Shown one piece after another: positions 36,111 through 46,945 of a DNA stretch of 64,000 nt. The position numbers and the translations under genes were made by a program. How positions within the stretch are numbered: the first letter of the stretch is position 1; each line of letters opens with the position of its first letter. Source of the stretch: Dolomedes plantarius (lineage: Eukaryota > Arthropoda > Arachnida > Araneae > Dolomedidae); NCBI GenBank assembly GCA_907164885.2, contig OU015495.1:2156808-2220807 (forward strand). Direction: 5' to 3'. Below the pieces are notes generated by a model. That model searched no databases, had not been told where the DNA came from, and worked only from the letters and a program-made list of their open reading frames with translations.

Positions 36111-36639
36111 TTAAGCCTGTTTCACACTTACCCGGCTGTCGTTTAACGCTATAATCGGGACGAAGAATGTAAAACAGTTTTCACACTTGCCCGACAAATG
36201 TCGCGGTCGGGTAAACGATACCCGGCTGCCGTGCTATTGGTGTGGGAGGTCAGCAGCCCCCACTGCAAGACAAGGGACGATCGTCGGTGTCGGCGAAGGA
36301 AGTGGGAGAAGGGACCAATGGCGGGCTACACATCTAGCCGGCACGTGTCGTTTGCAATTTCTACGATTGTTTCCTGGATTTGTTGGTCTTGTTTTTGTGT
36401 TAAATCAGTTCAAAGTTTTTTAATCATGATAGAAGTTGATCTTGAAGTACTGATTACATTAGTTCATGATCGTCCTATTTTATGGGATTTTTTTTTCCCA
36501 ATACGGAGGCACTTGTCGCGAAGACATTCGCCTATAATTCACCGCAGTTTTGCTGGCCATTTTATTATGGGGTCACCATATAGGCGGACCAGCATTGCCC
36601 CCTATGAAGGGACGACACAAACAGGGGCATTTTAGTGGC

Positions 36640-36716
36640 ACTTTGCCAGGATTCGATACGAGCACCCTCAGCACCGAAAACCAGCGCGCTGTACCACAAG
36701 GCCGCCACGGCCCTAT
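36640..36716 (-). mobile_element. tRNA-like SINE head
   Basis: On the minus strand an A-box-like TGGCGGCCTTGTGG (36694-36707) and a B-box-like TATCGAATCC (36649-36658) are spaced as in a tRNA. Confidence 0.5.
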
Positions 36717-36745
36717 ATTTTATGAGATAAAACACAAGAATCTTA

Positions 36746-36920
36746 CAGTGGCGTAGCGAGGGGTGGGCAAGGGGGTCTATCATGCCCCGGGCGCCATTCG
36801 CACAAGGGCGCTAAATGGTCCTTTTCACTAATTCTGTATATCATATTACTATGTGTTTTTCGGAAAGGGGGACAACAAAAAGGTGTGCCCCGGGCGCCAG
36901 TTATGCTCGCTACGTCACTG
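36746..36920. mobile_element. hAT MITE with perfect 8-bp duplication
   Basis: 175 bp with ends CAGTGGCGTAGCGAG and, in reverse, CAGTGACGTAGCGAG. The flanking 8-bp direct repeats are GAATCTTA (36738-36745 and 36921-36928). The duplicated GCCCCGGGCGCCA block inside is a further inverted repeat. Typical hAT. Confidence 0.93.
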
Positions 36921-37444
36921 GAATCTTATAAAGTCAGAATCCAAACTAGAAGTTCTTGGGTAGAGGTTTTTAAAGAGTTAAATGATGGTATTTAAAGATG
37001 GCTAAATGATAGAATCTTTGACTCTTACATGTAGATAATCAAACGTTTGTATACTCATCCTAAAATAGATAAAAATTTTAAAAAAAAATTGTCCCCGTCA
37101 TTTCTCAAATCTTCGAAAAGTAAAAAGAACGTCCCAACCTCGTCTCTTCTCATATTGATCGGATGAATCCAGTGCATTCCATTTTTTCTCCGCTTCTTCA
37201 AACGTCTGTTCAGGATCATCCACACTATTAACTTATTGCGATCCAATAGTCAACTATTCAATGCGAACGTGTACTGAAAGAAGGTCTAAATAAAAATGAG
37301 GTCTGAACGCGTGTCGGCTCGGCTAGATGTCGGTTACCCGACAGCCGGGTAAGTGCGAAAAAGATCCACTTTCATGTCAGCGTCGGCTACATGTCAACTA
37401 GATGGCGATTGCCCGACAGCCAGGTGAATGTCAAATAAGCTTTA

Positions 37445-37893
37445 GGGAGCTGATCTTCGGTACCAAAGTCTGGAAAAGACTTGTGTCTTTGTAGTCGACT
37501 TGGTAGACTTGGTAGCTCTTTGTAGACTTGGGTCTTTGTAAATAGGCTTTAAATTGTAGTTTCTGAGTTGCTTTAAAGCTCGCGTACGAAAAAATGACAC
37601 GCAGTTATACATACATACATGCATACATATATACAATGCTTTTTTCTAAAAAAAATGGATGGGTATACTATGTTTTCTCAAATAAAGGTGCGTATATTTA
37701 GTACCATGTTTTCACACGTCTCGTCACAGGGGAACAAAAAACTCGTAATTTAAAAAAAAATACTTTTTGTTCTATATTAAGTATTGATTTGTAAGTTTCT
37801 TAAAATTTTTGTTAAGTTCAGCCAAATGAATACTTTAAACAAAAAGTGGGGATATTCTGTATCCCCGCGTACTCCCAGAAAAAAGCCTTGAAT
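37445..37893. other. no gene seen
   Basis: Contains a (GTAGACTTG)-like short repeat at about 37492-37540 and an (ATAC)n segment. No coding. Confidence 0.3.
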
Positions 37894-37912
37894 ATATATA
37901 TATATATATACA
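37894..37912. repeat. (TA)n microsatellite
   Basis: Short TA tract next to the MITE that follows. Confidence 0.85.
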
Positions 37913-37914
37913 TA

Positions 37915-38569
37915 CTGTAACCCTCCTACAGCACGGCATCTTACAACACGGTTTCGCTCTAACACGATCAGATAAATTGCAGAAACCCTCGTATAACACA
38001 GCAACCTGTAAGACGGTTTCGCTCTAACACGATAAAAAAAATTGCGAAAACCTTTGTACAACACTGTACTTCTACAGCACTAGATGACATGATTTTTGTT
38101 TAACACATCTAAAAACTAAAGTACCTTAAAATAATGACAGAAGGAATAATGAACTGTAGAGGCTTTACATGAAAATGTATAAACAAATTATAATTTATTC
38201 ATTTATAACTCTATTCTGATGTCATAGCGGAAAGCGTCATGCACAGTTTACACGTGTGACGTAATATCCCCACGTGGACGAACGCTGCGTCGTTCGAATT
38301 CGTGTTGATGACGTCGGGAGACAAACTTTTGATTTTGCTTAGATTAGTTGTACATTTTGATCTCTTTATGAGAAGCTTGATTTGATCCTGTCATGCCGGA
38401 GTAAAGCCGGAAGTTTCTTATATGGAATTTTAAAAAAAAATTTTGTTTTTAATAAGTTTTCGGAACGTAATCCCCCTTTTTGTACTTTCCCTGGGACTCA
38501 TATAACACGGTTTCACACAACACAGCATTTTTTAGGGACCTACCTACCGTATTATAGGAGGGTTACCTG
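37915..38569. mobile_element. pogo-like MITE, C(AG/T)GTAACCCTCC ends
   Basis: The ends CTGTAACCCTCCTACAGCAC and, in reverse, CAGGTAACCCTCCTATAATA have TA on both sides (37913-37914, 38570-38571). GGTTTCGCTCTAACACGAT occurs twice near the left end. 655 bp, non-coding. Confidence 0.7.
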
Positions 38570-38575
38570 TATATG

Positions 38576-38576
38576 C

Positions 38577-38607
<31 letters not shown>
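38576..38607. repeat. (TA)n microsatellite
   Basis: About 30 bp of TA directly at the left terminus of the DD36E Tc1 element. Confidence 0.9.
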
Positions 38608-38610
<3 letters not shown>

Positions 38611-39698
38611 TGAAGTGCCATTGAATTAGGGATAGCAAAGCCTATGCAAATTGTGTAGCTCTGCGCATCATGTATGCGCAAGTGAGGGCGCTGTGGTAAC
38701 TGCATATATAACGCGTACTGTGGTTGTTCTGAATTAGTTGTTGGAATTGACAGTATGGGTAAACTGCCTGATTTAGACGCCTTCGATCTCGGACAAATCA
38801 TAGGTGCGCGACGCATGGGCCATTCAATTTCCGAAATCGTCAGACAGCTAGGATTTTCAAGGTCGACAGTGTCAAGAGAAAAAAAAAAGCGAAGCCAAAC
38901 ATTAGCTCAAATTACCACCCAGTTTAATGGCGGTGCCAGTCGTACAGTCAGTAAACGGACTGTGCAACGCTCGCTTCACCGTATGGGTTTCGGGAGCCGT
39001 CGACCTACGAGAGTATCATTGCTATATACTCGCCATCGGGCTGCACGTCTTGCCTGGGCAAGAGAGCACAGAGACTGGAGTGTAGAGGACTGGAAACGAG
39101 TAGCATGGAGTGATGAGTCTCGATTCCGACTACTTAACGCCGACGGGAGGCTGAGAATATGGCGTCAGGCTCATGAAGCCATGGATCCTGCATGTCTGGC
39201 TGGAACTGTACAAGGGCATGGTGGCTCAATCATGGTCTGGGGTGTTTTTTCGTGGCACAGTTTGGGATCTTTGGTGCGTGTACCTACCTCCTTCAATGCA
39301 ATTCGGTACGTAGAGTTGCTGGGTGATCACCTCCATCCGTTTATGCTGTTCTGTTATCCGCACCGTAATGGAGTTTTCCAGCAAGACAACTGTACCTCTC
39401 ACAAGTCCCGGTTGGCTACTGGCTGGTTGGATGAGCATTCCTCTGAATTCTCTGTCATGAATTGGCCCCCTAGAAGCCCAGACTTAAATCCTATTGAGCA
39501 TCTTTGGGATGTTTTCGAACAAGGCGTGAAAGGCCATCACACAGCACCAAAGAACCTTACTGAATTATGGACAGCTTTAGCCAATATTTGGCAAGCCATT
39601 CCCATGGAACGTTTCCAGAAACTTGTTGAATCTATGCCTCGTCGTGTGGCAGCCGTTATCAAGGCCAGGGGAGGCCCAACTCGTTACTAGGTAGGTAT

Positions 39699-39703
<5 letters not shown>
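38608..39703 (+). mobile_element. Tc1-type transposon C2, DD36E family, right terminus lost
   Basis: The left inverted repeat CACTGAAGTGCCATTGAATT is intact and follows TA. The right side stops after GTAGGTATCCCTA and runs into (TA)n, so the expected AATTCAGTGGCACTTCAGT end is missing. The element therefore cannot be mobilised from both ends. Confidence 0.9.
38755..39690 (+). CDS. Tc1 transposase, DD36E, open frame with 35-codon deletion
   Basis: A 311-codon uninterrupted frame. It starts MGKLPDLDAFDLGQIIGARR, with the first helix-turn-helix (SISEIVRQLGFSRSTVS). Then KKKRSQTLAQITTQ replaces the longer linker seen in the 25.6-kb copy. About 105 bp (35 codons) are missing between the two N-terminal subdomains without loss of frame. 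The second DNA-binding subdomain (SKRTVQRSLHRMGF) and the DDE domain remain: WSDESRF, QQDNCTSH and NPIEHLWD, with 36 residues between the second Asp and the Glu. It ends GGPTRY-stop. All catalytic residues are present, but end-binding is probably impaired. It lies in the sense orientation inside the ABC transporter intron. Confidence 0.88.
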   Translation: MGKLPDLDAFDLGQIIGARRMGHSISEIVRQLGFSRSTVSREKKKRSQTLAQITTQFNGGASRTVSKRTVQRSLHRMGFGSRRPTRVSLLYTRHRAARLAWAREHRDWSVEDWKRVAWSDESRFRLLNADGRLRIWRQAHEAMDPACLAGTVQGHGGSIMVWGVFSWHSLGSLVRVPTSFNAIRYVELLGDHLHPFMLFCYPHRNGVFQQDNCTSHKSRLATGWLDEHSSEFSVMNWPPRSPDLNPIEHLWDVFEQGVKGHHTAPKNLTELWTALANIWQAIPMERFQKLVESMPRRVAAVIKARGGPTRY

Positions 39704-39766
<63 letters not shown>

Positions 39767-39769
39767 GTA
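39704..39769. repeat. (TA)n(TATG)n microsatellite
   Basis: About 50 bp of TA then four TATG units. It lies between the truncated Tc1 element and a probable LTR. Confidence 0.95.
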
Positions 39770-40385
39770 TGTCGGATTTGACTTCTACTCCCATACTATT
39801 TAATATAAATCCGAACCTCTTTTGTATCATGATGCAGTCGGTGAACCGGTGGTGACGCTTATCCTCTAAATATTTCCATCAAACAGTGTTATGTCGACAC
39901 AAAGCCATAAAATAGTCCAATTGATGTTCCCAAACATATTTATTAAATTTCTTTAAGAATCTCCGCTCCATCAAACATTAATTAAGAACCCCACCCAATT
40001 TAAATCTGTGCGCTTTCGGCGCACGTCCTTTCCATTCCCTAGTTATCCATGGCTCTGAAGATTTCCTTTGTCCCTAAGTTTTAATAATGCGCTACCGACG
40101 CTCATTACTTATTCATTTCGTCATGTCGGATGATCTTTTTGCTAACTAAGCATTTCCTTTCTTAGCGCCAGCTCAAGGCTAAATCCGTCTACTAAAAATT
40201 CTCCCATGTGGTTCTGTGGTCCTTCGGAATTTGAATCAAGTTGAACCCATTAATTCTATTTTCACTGCAATGCCTTATGCCGCTTATTTGAACTCCCAGA
40301 TTTTTAAATTGTTAATCCTATATTTTACTAACTAATATCCCGTTTTAAGGTCGCGCGATCGTCCCCCTATATTTTTAGCCTCACA
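39770..40385 (-). mobile_element. probable solo LTR in a TA/TATG tract
   Basis: On the minus strand it starts TGTGAGGC and ends ATCCGACA. AATAAA at 39939-39944 sits 170 bp from that end, the same place as in the LTRs at 20287 and 58851. Both sides are TATATGTATG-type repeat. The primary sequence is not obviously the same family. No internal region is seen. Confidence 0.5.
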
Positions 40386-40894
40386 TATATGTATGATAAA
40401 GTCCATACACACTGCAATAAGAGTATGTAAATCAATATTAATGGGAATAATGGTAATTTAATAAGAGAGATAAGTGTTCTTCTAGAATTCATTACTAAAA
40501 CTTTTTGCGTATGTTGTCATTACACTAATGAAAACTTTAAAGCAGAGTGGGCCGAACGCCACCGTAATTCAAACTTCTGTCACAGTCACTACTTACAGAC
40601 AATTCTGTTACAGTTAATTCAATTATTTCTTGTCAATATATGGTAAATTTTGTAGTTTGTTTTTTCACAAATTAGCCGCGAAGAAAAGGCGGATTTCAAG
40701 AAATTATTGTTTGATCGGAAAGGCATTCAATTACATTAAAAAAGAAAACAGTTTAAATGTAGGACAATATAAAACGAAGCTCATTGCTTACAAATTAAGT
40801 CATATTGTAGGTCAATTTTATAGATAACAATTTTAAAACTTCAAAGTATCAGGACAATCAGAAATTTTTATGCTGATAGTGTGTTCTATTCGCG
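40386..40894. other. no gene seen
   Basis: AT-rich. A 65-codon + frame at 40630 has no recognised homology. Confidence 0.3.
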
Positions 40895-41312
40895 CGCTGG
40901 TTATGTAAGCTTGAGATATTGATTATATCGGTCAAGATCTGAACAATCTGAGATATTTATAAGAGGTAGTTGATATATTACGTAAGTAAATTCAGAGAAA
41001 TAGTGCGAACTAATTTGGCCATGTTAATACCTCTCGCTGGTTATGTAAGCTAAGATACTATTTATTATCAGTCAAGATCTAAATAATCTGACATATTTAT
41101 AAGAGGCAGTTGATATATTACATAAGTAAATTCAGAGAAACAATGTGAATTAATTTGGCCATGCTAATACCTATCGCTGATTATGTAAGCTAAGATACTA
41201 TTTATTATCAGTCAAGATATGAATAATCTGAGATATTTATAAGAGGCAGTTGATATATTACATAAGTAAATTCAGAGAAACAATGTGAATTAATTTGGCC
41301 ATGCTAATACCT
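40895..41312. repeat. satellite, 3 x 140 bp
   Basis: Units begin CGCTGGTTATGTAAGC at 40895 and 41035 and CGCTGATTATGTAAGC at 41175. Each ends GGCCATG(T/C)TAATACC. The second and third units are nearly identical and the first is more diverged. Confidence 0.92.
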
Positions 41313-41580
41313 TTATTTATTTACTTTTTTTACTTATTGATGGAGTAAAAATAAAGAAAATTATTTTTTTATTTTATAAAGAAAATTATTTTTTTATTTA
41401 GAACAACACTATAAGCCGTGATAAAAAAATTAGCACTTTAAACAGTTGAAACAAACCAGGAGAAAGCAAAACTTCAATGTACTTAACCGTACCTGTACTT
41501 GATTACGGGGCCCAATTTTTCGATTCCCTCTTTAGAACGGGAAATGTCATACTCCCTTTGTAAGAATAGCCATTAAGGGC

Positions 41581-41632
<52 letters not shown>

Positions 41633-43640
41633 TTCTTGGGGCCGTATTCTTGGTATACATGATAAACCACCCCGTAAGGAAAAGGTTAATATAAATAAAT
41701 GTGACATCCATATTGCCTGTGTTGGCTTACTGCGTGAGATTTGTTTTTAGTCTGCTACTGACAAAGAAGTCTGTATTCAATAAGAATTCAGTAAACAGCT
41801 CCATAAATAACAACTCGAATTCATGAAAAAGAAATTAAACTACTCTTATTAATCGCGAATTCATCAAGGTTTTTCTCTTTTCCCCGTCTCGTTTACTACT
41901 CGTCTACTACTTAATACTGAAGAGTTGCGTGATTAGAATTATTGAATATTTCTTTCATTGAAACTAAGTTATTTCCTTGAAGGATAGTATATCAACCAAA
42001 TAATTGTAAAAGCTCTCTCGTGACCTTCGTTACGAGTTAAACCATCTTGCAACCAATTTCGTCCATTTCACCATTCTGTAAAATGTTCCGGATTCGGCAC
42101 AAGATTATCGTACAGAATAAGAAACAATAAAGTGCTCTAACTCTGCATAAAAATGTAGAGCTAGAAAACTAAGAGTGCGTCTACAAAATTTAATACTGAT
42201 CTACGTGACAGAGTTTCATTTTATTTCTGTTTATACCTGTATTTAAAAAAAAAGTCTAACTCTTGATATGAATACTAATCTACTAACTAGAATTTATTGG
42301 ATTTATTAAGGTGGATCATGCCATTGCTCTGTGGTTTGAGGTCCAGGTTATGTACCTACGCGTATAAGCACACTCTCTATGGTGTGCCCTCCTGGAAATA
42401 TGATGTATTATTAAAATCTACAGTACTTATAACACCTTTCTATTAAGGCCTTGAAACACTGACTTTCCTACCTGCAGATGAATGTTGTAATCACGCATGT
42501 TGCATCGGTATTAATGTGAGACAGGCATGATATGAACGAACTTCCTTATACTCTTTGTTAGAAACAGTTAGCACATTTTACTCTTGTAATTATTTGTTCT
42601 TGTTCATGGTTTAGAGTTCCTGCATTTTTAAGGTTCAGTGATCATGTATGAGTCGAAAAGTTATGAAATATTGTCTCCGATCGCGTGTTAGATTACGAGT
42701 CGCCTTTTTAAAATATTGTCAGTGGTTGAAAAATGAAATGATAATTTTAAAAAAATGACTGATGGCCATGATTATAGCTTAATTTATTTATAAAAAATTA
42801 TTAAACTTTCAAATAAGTCAAAACTTCATCGTCTTGACCAGGCAAACACTTTAATCCTTAAATTCTTAAATACTCAACAGGGAAGTTAATTTTCAGAGAG
42901 GAATCATGGTCAAATGTATAATAACAGTGTAGTGAATACTATTCATAATCCTTTGGGGTTCCATTTCCCCGCCTGAAGCGTCGCAAAAGGATTATGCCCA
43001 ACCCCCTAACCATTTCAAGTCCCATTATAACGTACTAGAATAAATGCTATTTTAATTCTTCAATTCATTCGACAAGTACGGGAGTCGAACCTCAGACATT
43101 CTGTTAGCCGAAAAAAATTCAAAAACGTAATAACACTAACACTCCCTCGCCGAACATTTAATAATAATAAAAAAAAAATTGACTCCAAGGGCATTGTCAT
43201 GTAGCAAAAGTAGAAGCAAATAGCGTCAGGGTAAGGAAATCCTAAATGGAATGGGGCAAAACTATTTTTAAAAAATACTATTTTAAAAATTAATGTGGAA
43301 ATGTCAATCGTGCTGTACTTGTTGGTGAAATATTTTGTGTCATTTCTCAGTTTCAAAGCCAACTATACTTGAGCCAAGATGCTTAGAGTTTAAGATTTCT
43401 CGATAGTTTTCATTTCTCGAGAAAGGAAAATTCCACCTCATATTTCTCGAGAAATCTTATAATTTATGAATAACATTTACCTACCTAAATTCAGTTTAAA
43501 AGGTTATATAATAATGAAATCTCTCTCTTTAATATTGAATTCATGTATTTTATTTATTATTTTGACACAAAATACAATAAGTAGACAAAAAAATTATTGC
43601 GAAACAAAATTTAATACTTTTATTGTTCAACTTTGAAATA
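41313..43640. other. mostly featureless; a TA tract and a weak SINE head
   Basis: A (TA)n tract lies at about 41583-41629. At 43082-43093 the minus strand reads GAGGTTCGACTC, a B-box-like match with only a weak A box. Otherwise no frame, RNA or inverted repeat can be supported in about 2.3 kb. Confidence 0.35.
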
Positions 43641-43679
43641 ATTTTTCAAAAAGCATAGTGTATCTAAGGTTGTATTGGA

Positions 43680-44100
43680 CAATGGATTTCTCTTCTTCAT
43701 AAGAAAATTGATAGCTATAGAAAAATTTACGTTCTTTTTGTGTAGACATAGGCTTTATTATGAACAAAGCATCTCTAAGTAGTTCCAAATGTCTTGTTTT
43801 TGTACCCAGTGTTTGAAATGTATGAAATTCTTGTTAAATATTCTGATATTTTTAAGTAATATCAGGTTTCACTTCTTTCACACTTTCTGTTATATATAAA
43901 TTTAATTGTTCTTGAAGAGATAATTCTTCATTTTCAGTGGCTAAAACTTCTTTAACATCTTCTCCGTCACTATCAAACTGTTGACAACTACCAAATAATC
44001 TATATAATATATCTTTACCAATTTTGATGGTAAAAATGTTGGTAAAAACAAGAATAATTTCGATATCGACTCCCAAGAAATAAATTCCTGTAGAAATGAG
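43680..44100 (-). pseudogene. hAT transposase C-terminal remnant
   Basis: Read on the minus strand, a 74-codon frame (SLQEQLNLYITESVKEV) continues through two stops into HLELLRDALFIIKPMSTQ-KERKFFYS. This resembles the hAT dimerisation domain, where the family has IKPTS-x-x-SERVFS-like residues. The Ser before Glu-Arg is Lys here. The stops (TAA twice) and lack of an upstream catalytic region show a relic. It is not a host exon: no splice sites fit, and it is antisense to the ABC gene. Confidence 0.55.
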
Positions 44101-44201
44101 AAAAACAAATAATGCTCTTTTAGCGAGGAATTCTCGAGAATAAACACTAAATGAACTTAATTCTTACTTGGCAATATTTTATTTCATCGAAACTTTCACT
44201 A

Positions 44202-45496
44202 CCATAAGATGGGGTTACTTTGTGACACATAGTAATTTTTTCGCATTTCGGTTCTTGCGCCACGCCCGCAAAACCGGAAAGGCAAAGAACAGCACCAACA
44301 GCTTGTCTGACATATAGAGACACCTAGGGGCCAGTGTCCGAAGTTTCTGCACGCCATTTGTCTTCGCTGGCCAGTGTATTGCTCAAACCTTTTTGTCAAG
44401 CTATTGACTCAAACTTCAGAAACTTTGTGTGCTGAAGGCTAAAACATTATACAATCAACTATCACAAATAATTATTTTTTATTGTCAATATGTTGGTTAG
44501 ATTGTGGAGCAATTTAACTTTTGTGTAGTGATATTTCCGAGAGATATGAGAACATAACCTAAATATCGAAAGGTGACGAGGCTACTGTGTGACACATTGA
44601 CACTATCACAAAATAACCCGCAAAGTCGACCCACCTCCTCCAGCCGCTCGATGTTGCATTTTTCGGTCCTCTAAAACAGTGGTCCCCAACCCCCGGGCCG
44701 CGGACCGGTACCGGTCCGTGAATCAAATGGTACCGGGACGCCAGCTTAGGGCCACAATCTCAGGGTACATTGATTTAGCATTCTGGTGAGTTAAAATGTT
44801 AAATCACTTTATATTCATTTTTTGGTGAAACTGTATTTTATTTTGAAGGCATGTTTAAGTACAATTAAATTAAAATTATTAAATCAAAACAATTTAAAAT
44901 ATAAACAATCAACGCCCCCCCCCCCCCCCCTTCAGCGGGCCGCGGTAAAATTATCAAACGTTGATTGGTCTGCGGCGATAAAAAGGTTGGGGAGCACTGC
45001 TCTAAAATACCACTGGAGAGAAAGAAGTACTGACTATCTGGAAACTACCTAAAGGAGCAGAATGTGCCAAAAGACGAATTTCCTCATCTTCACAAAGTAC
45101 TGATGGCTGCCCTGGGCACCCGAGGTCTCTTTGATGTCAAATATATAGATAAAGATATACAATATTTGTAACAGGCATATATAATTGTGAATCAAGCTTT
45201 TGATAAGCGTTTAACTGTCAAGCTTTGTGTCAAGTAATTTTTCCTCTTGGGTTTCAAGGCGAAAACACAGATGTCACAAAGTAGCCCCACTCGGCGGGGA
45301 AACTTTGTGACTCGTTTTAACCTTGATTTCTCAATGGTAATTAAAGATCCGGGTTAGCACAATACATTGCTACGTAAGGAAAGGGTGTACCAATGTTTTG
45401 CAGTTGTTCGTTTTGGGCTGCTTTTAAACCTGTGCCTGTTATCGAGTGGCACAGGAAAAAACATAAAATCCGTCACAAAGTAACCCAATTTTACGG
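44202..45496. mobile_element. TA-flanked MITE with GTTACTTTGTGAC repeats
   Basis: The ends CCATAAGATGGGGTTACTTT and, in reverse, CCGTAAAATTGGGTTACTTT are flanked by TA (44200-44201, 45497-45498). Variants of GGGGCTACTTTGTGACA recur at about 44580, 44608, 45271, 45301 and 45470. It is interrupted by a hAT MITE. It has the same layout as the elements at 1576 and 12483. Non-coding. Confidence 0.7.
44677..44999. mobile_element. hAT MITE with perfect 8-bp duplication, copy 1
   Basis: The ends CAGTGGTCCCCAACC and, in reverse, CAGTGCTCCCCAACC are flanked by CTCTAAAA (44669-44676 and 45000-45007). The left subterminal region GGGCCGCGGACCGGTACC is nearly palindromic. Confidence 0.93.
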
Positions 45497-45613
45497 TAAT
45501 GAAAAACATGTGGATGTAAGCGCAAACATGCCCACTCCAAATAGATCCTTCCCGAAGTTTGATAAATTGATTTTTATACAGCAAATTCAGTAACCGCCCG
45601 GATGCCCTTATAG

Positions 45614-45913
45614 CAGGCCTGCACAACTCGAAATGAGATGAGGGCCATACTTCTTTATGGTAAGCTGCTGCGGTTAAAAAGGGAATAGGATAGACGGAAG
45701 AGCGAAAAATATTTTATCGAACAAAAAGGAAATTATTGATAATTTTAAAAATTAAATAAATAATGATAGTCATTGCTCATATATTCCTTTCGTAATATTA
45801 TAATTCTAAAAATAATTTACCGCATTCTTAAGATTTAAAATATTGTACGTCTCTACGAAAGATTTCGCGGGCCACAGAGTGAGTGCTGTCGGGCCGTGTG
45901 TTGAGCAGGCCTG
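45614..45913 (+). mobile_element. hAT-type MITE, full copy
   Basis: CAGGCCTGCACAACTCG at the left and GAGCAGGCCTG at the right. The flanks CCTTATAG and CCTTAGAA are an imperfect 8-bp duplication. Partial copies lie at 507-750 and 3020-3108. Confidence 0.75.
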
Positions 45914-45921
45914 CCTTAGAA

Positions 45922-46607
45922 GATGCCCTTACACGAAAAACCCTTAGACACGTGCAGATGGGAAATCTGAATCGTACTCGCTGTTAAAAATTTACGGTTC
46001 GAAGATCATAATATTAGCCTCTGCAAGTAAAGGTTAAATGCTTTTTTTCCGTGCAAGTCGAGTGAAAACAATCGAAAGAGGAAATTCTATCCAGAATTTT
46101 GCGCTATTAGAGAATAAATTGAAGGGAAGAATTCTGCACACGTTTGTACATATTTTTTCCTTTTGTATATACACAATCACATGCATAAGAATACTAACAA
46201 GATTGTAATAAATTACTAACTAAATATAAACACTAAAATATAAAATCATTTCCATGGGATGAAGCAATAGCAGTTCTTTTTTTTCTGGATAGAAGATAAA
46301 GACTAAAAAGTCATCTATTTCAGGGTGCGACTTATTATCGTTTGTACAGTGCGAATATTTTTATCTTTTCTCAAAGATATTGTCTGAAATTTAATTAACT
46401 AAATTTTATTTTGGAGGTTAAGAGTCCACATTTAATTTTTAGTTGCAAGCTTTATGTGTATCTATTCCCATAATGGATAATAAATACAATGTTTGAGTGT
46501 GAGGGAGTTTGCGAAGTTGGGTTTTCATAAAATGACTGCAATTGTAGCCATAATTTTAGTAATTTTACAATTTTTAAAAAGCTTTATTAGCCTCAGAACT
46601 TTGGGTT
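45922..46607. other. no gene seen
   Basis: AT-rich sequence with no supported feature. Confidence 0.3.
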
Positions 46608-46748
46608 AAGGCTTGTTCACATAGAATCCGTCAGCGTCAGCGTAAAATTTATAAACCAATCATATACCACTCATTGACTATTTTAACCAATCAGCGCCAA
46701 CGGAATCTTTAACGCTGACGCTGACTGATTCTATGTGAACAGGCCCTT
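46608..46748. mobile_element. short MITE, GGCCTGTTCACATAG ends, copy 1
   Basis: Left AAGGCTTGTTCACATAGAATC and right (reverse) AAGGGCCTGTTCACATAGAA are inverted. GTCAGCGTCAGCG repeats lie inside both ends. The target duplication is not clear here. Confidence 0.7.
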
Positions 46749-46752
46749 AGGC

Positions 46753-46945
46753 CGTCCACATCGTATTGTGGTTAGCGTCTCGAGCTTCCCCGGTGTGGTC
46801 TCGAGTTCGATTCTCGGATAAGGCATGGACGTTCCCATGCTGTATCCTCATATTGAGCAGTGTTGGTTCACCTATATGATGCACCCATAATAAAGTAGCC
46901 AGCGAATTGGCGATGTGGATGGGTCAGGACAAAGTACCTGCAGCG
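46753..46945 (+). mobile_element. tRNA-derived SINE
   Basis: An A-box-like TTGTGGTTAGCG (about 46766) and a B box GAGTTCGATTC (46803-46813). The body GATGCACCCATAATAAAGTAGCCAG is shared with 24930-25065. Confidence 0.6.

Larger units (their letters stand above)
36114..37441. mobile_element. PIF/Harbinger-like element with TTA duplication
   Basis: The ends AGCCTGTTTCACACTTACC and, in reverse, AGCTTATTTGACATTCACC are flanked by TTA (36111-36113, 37442-37444). Subterminal repeats of CCCGGCTGTCG / CGACAGCCGGG occur at both ends. A SINE and a hAT MITE are nested inside. The frames of 145 codons or fewer in this stretch are not recognisable proteins. Confidence 0.7.

Noticed and set aside
36187..36756. 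145-, 78- and 68-codon frames as genes
   Set aside because: They lie inside a Harbinger-like non-autonomous element and overlap a SINE and a hAT MITE. Composition and motifs are not protein-like.
40895..41312. CRISPR-like array
   Set aside because: The repeats are 140-bp tandem units without unique spacers, in a eukaryotic genome. It is a satellite.
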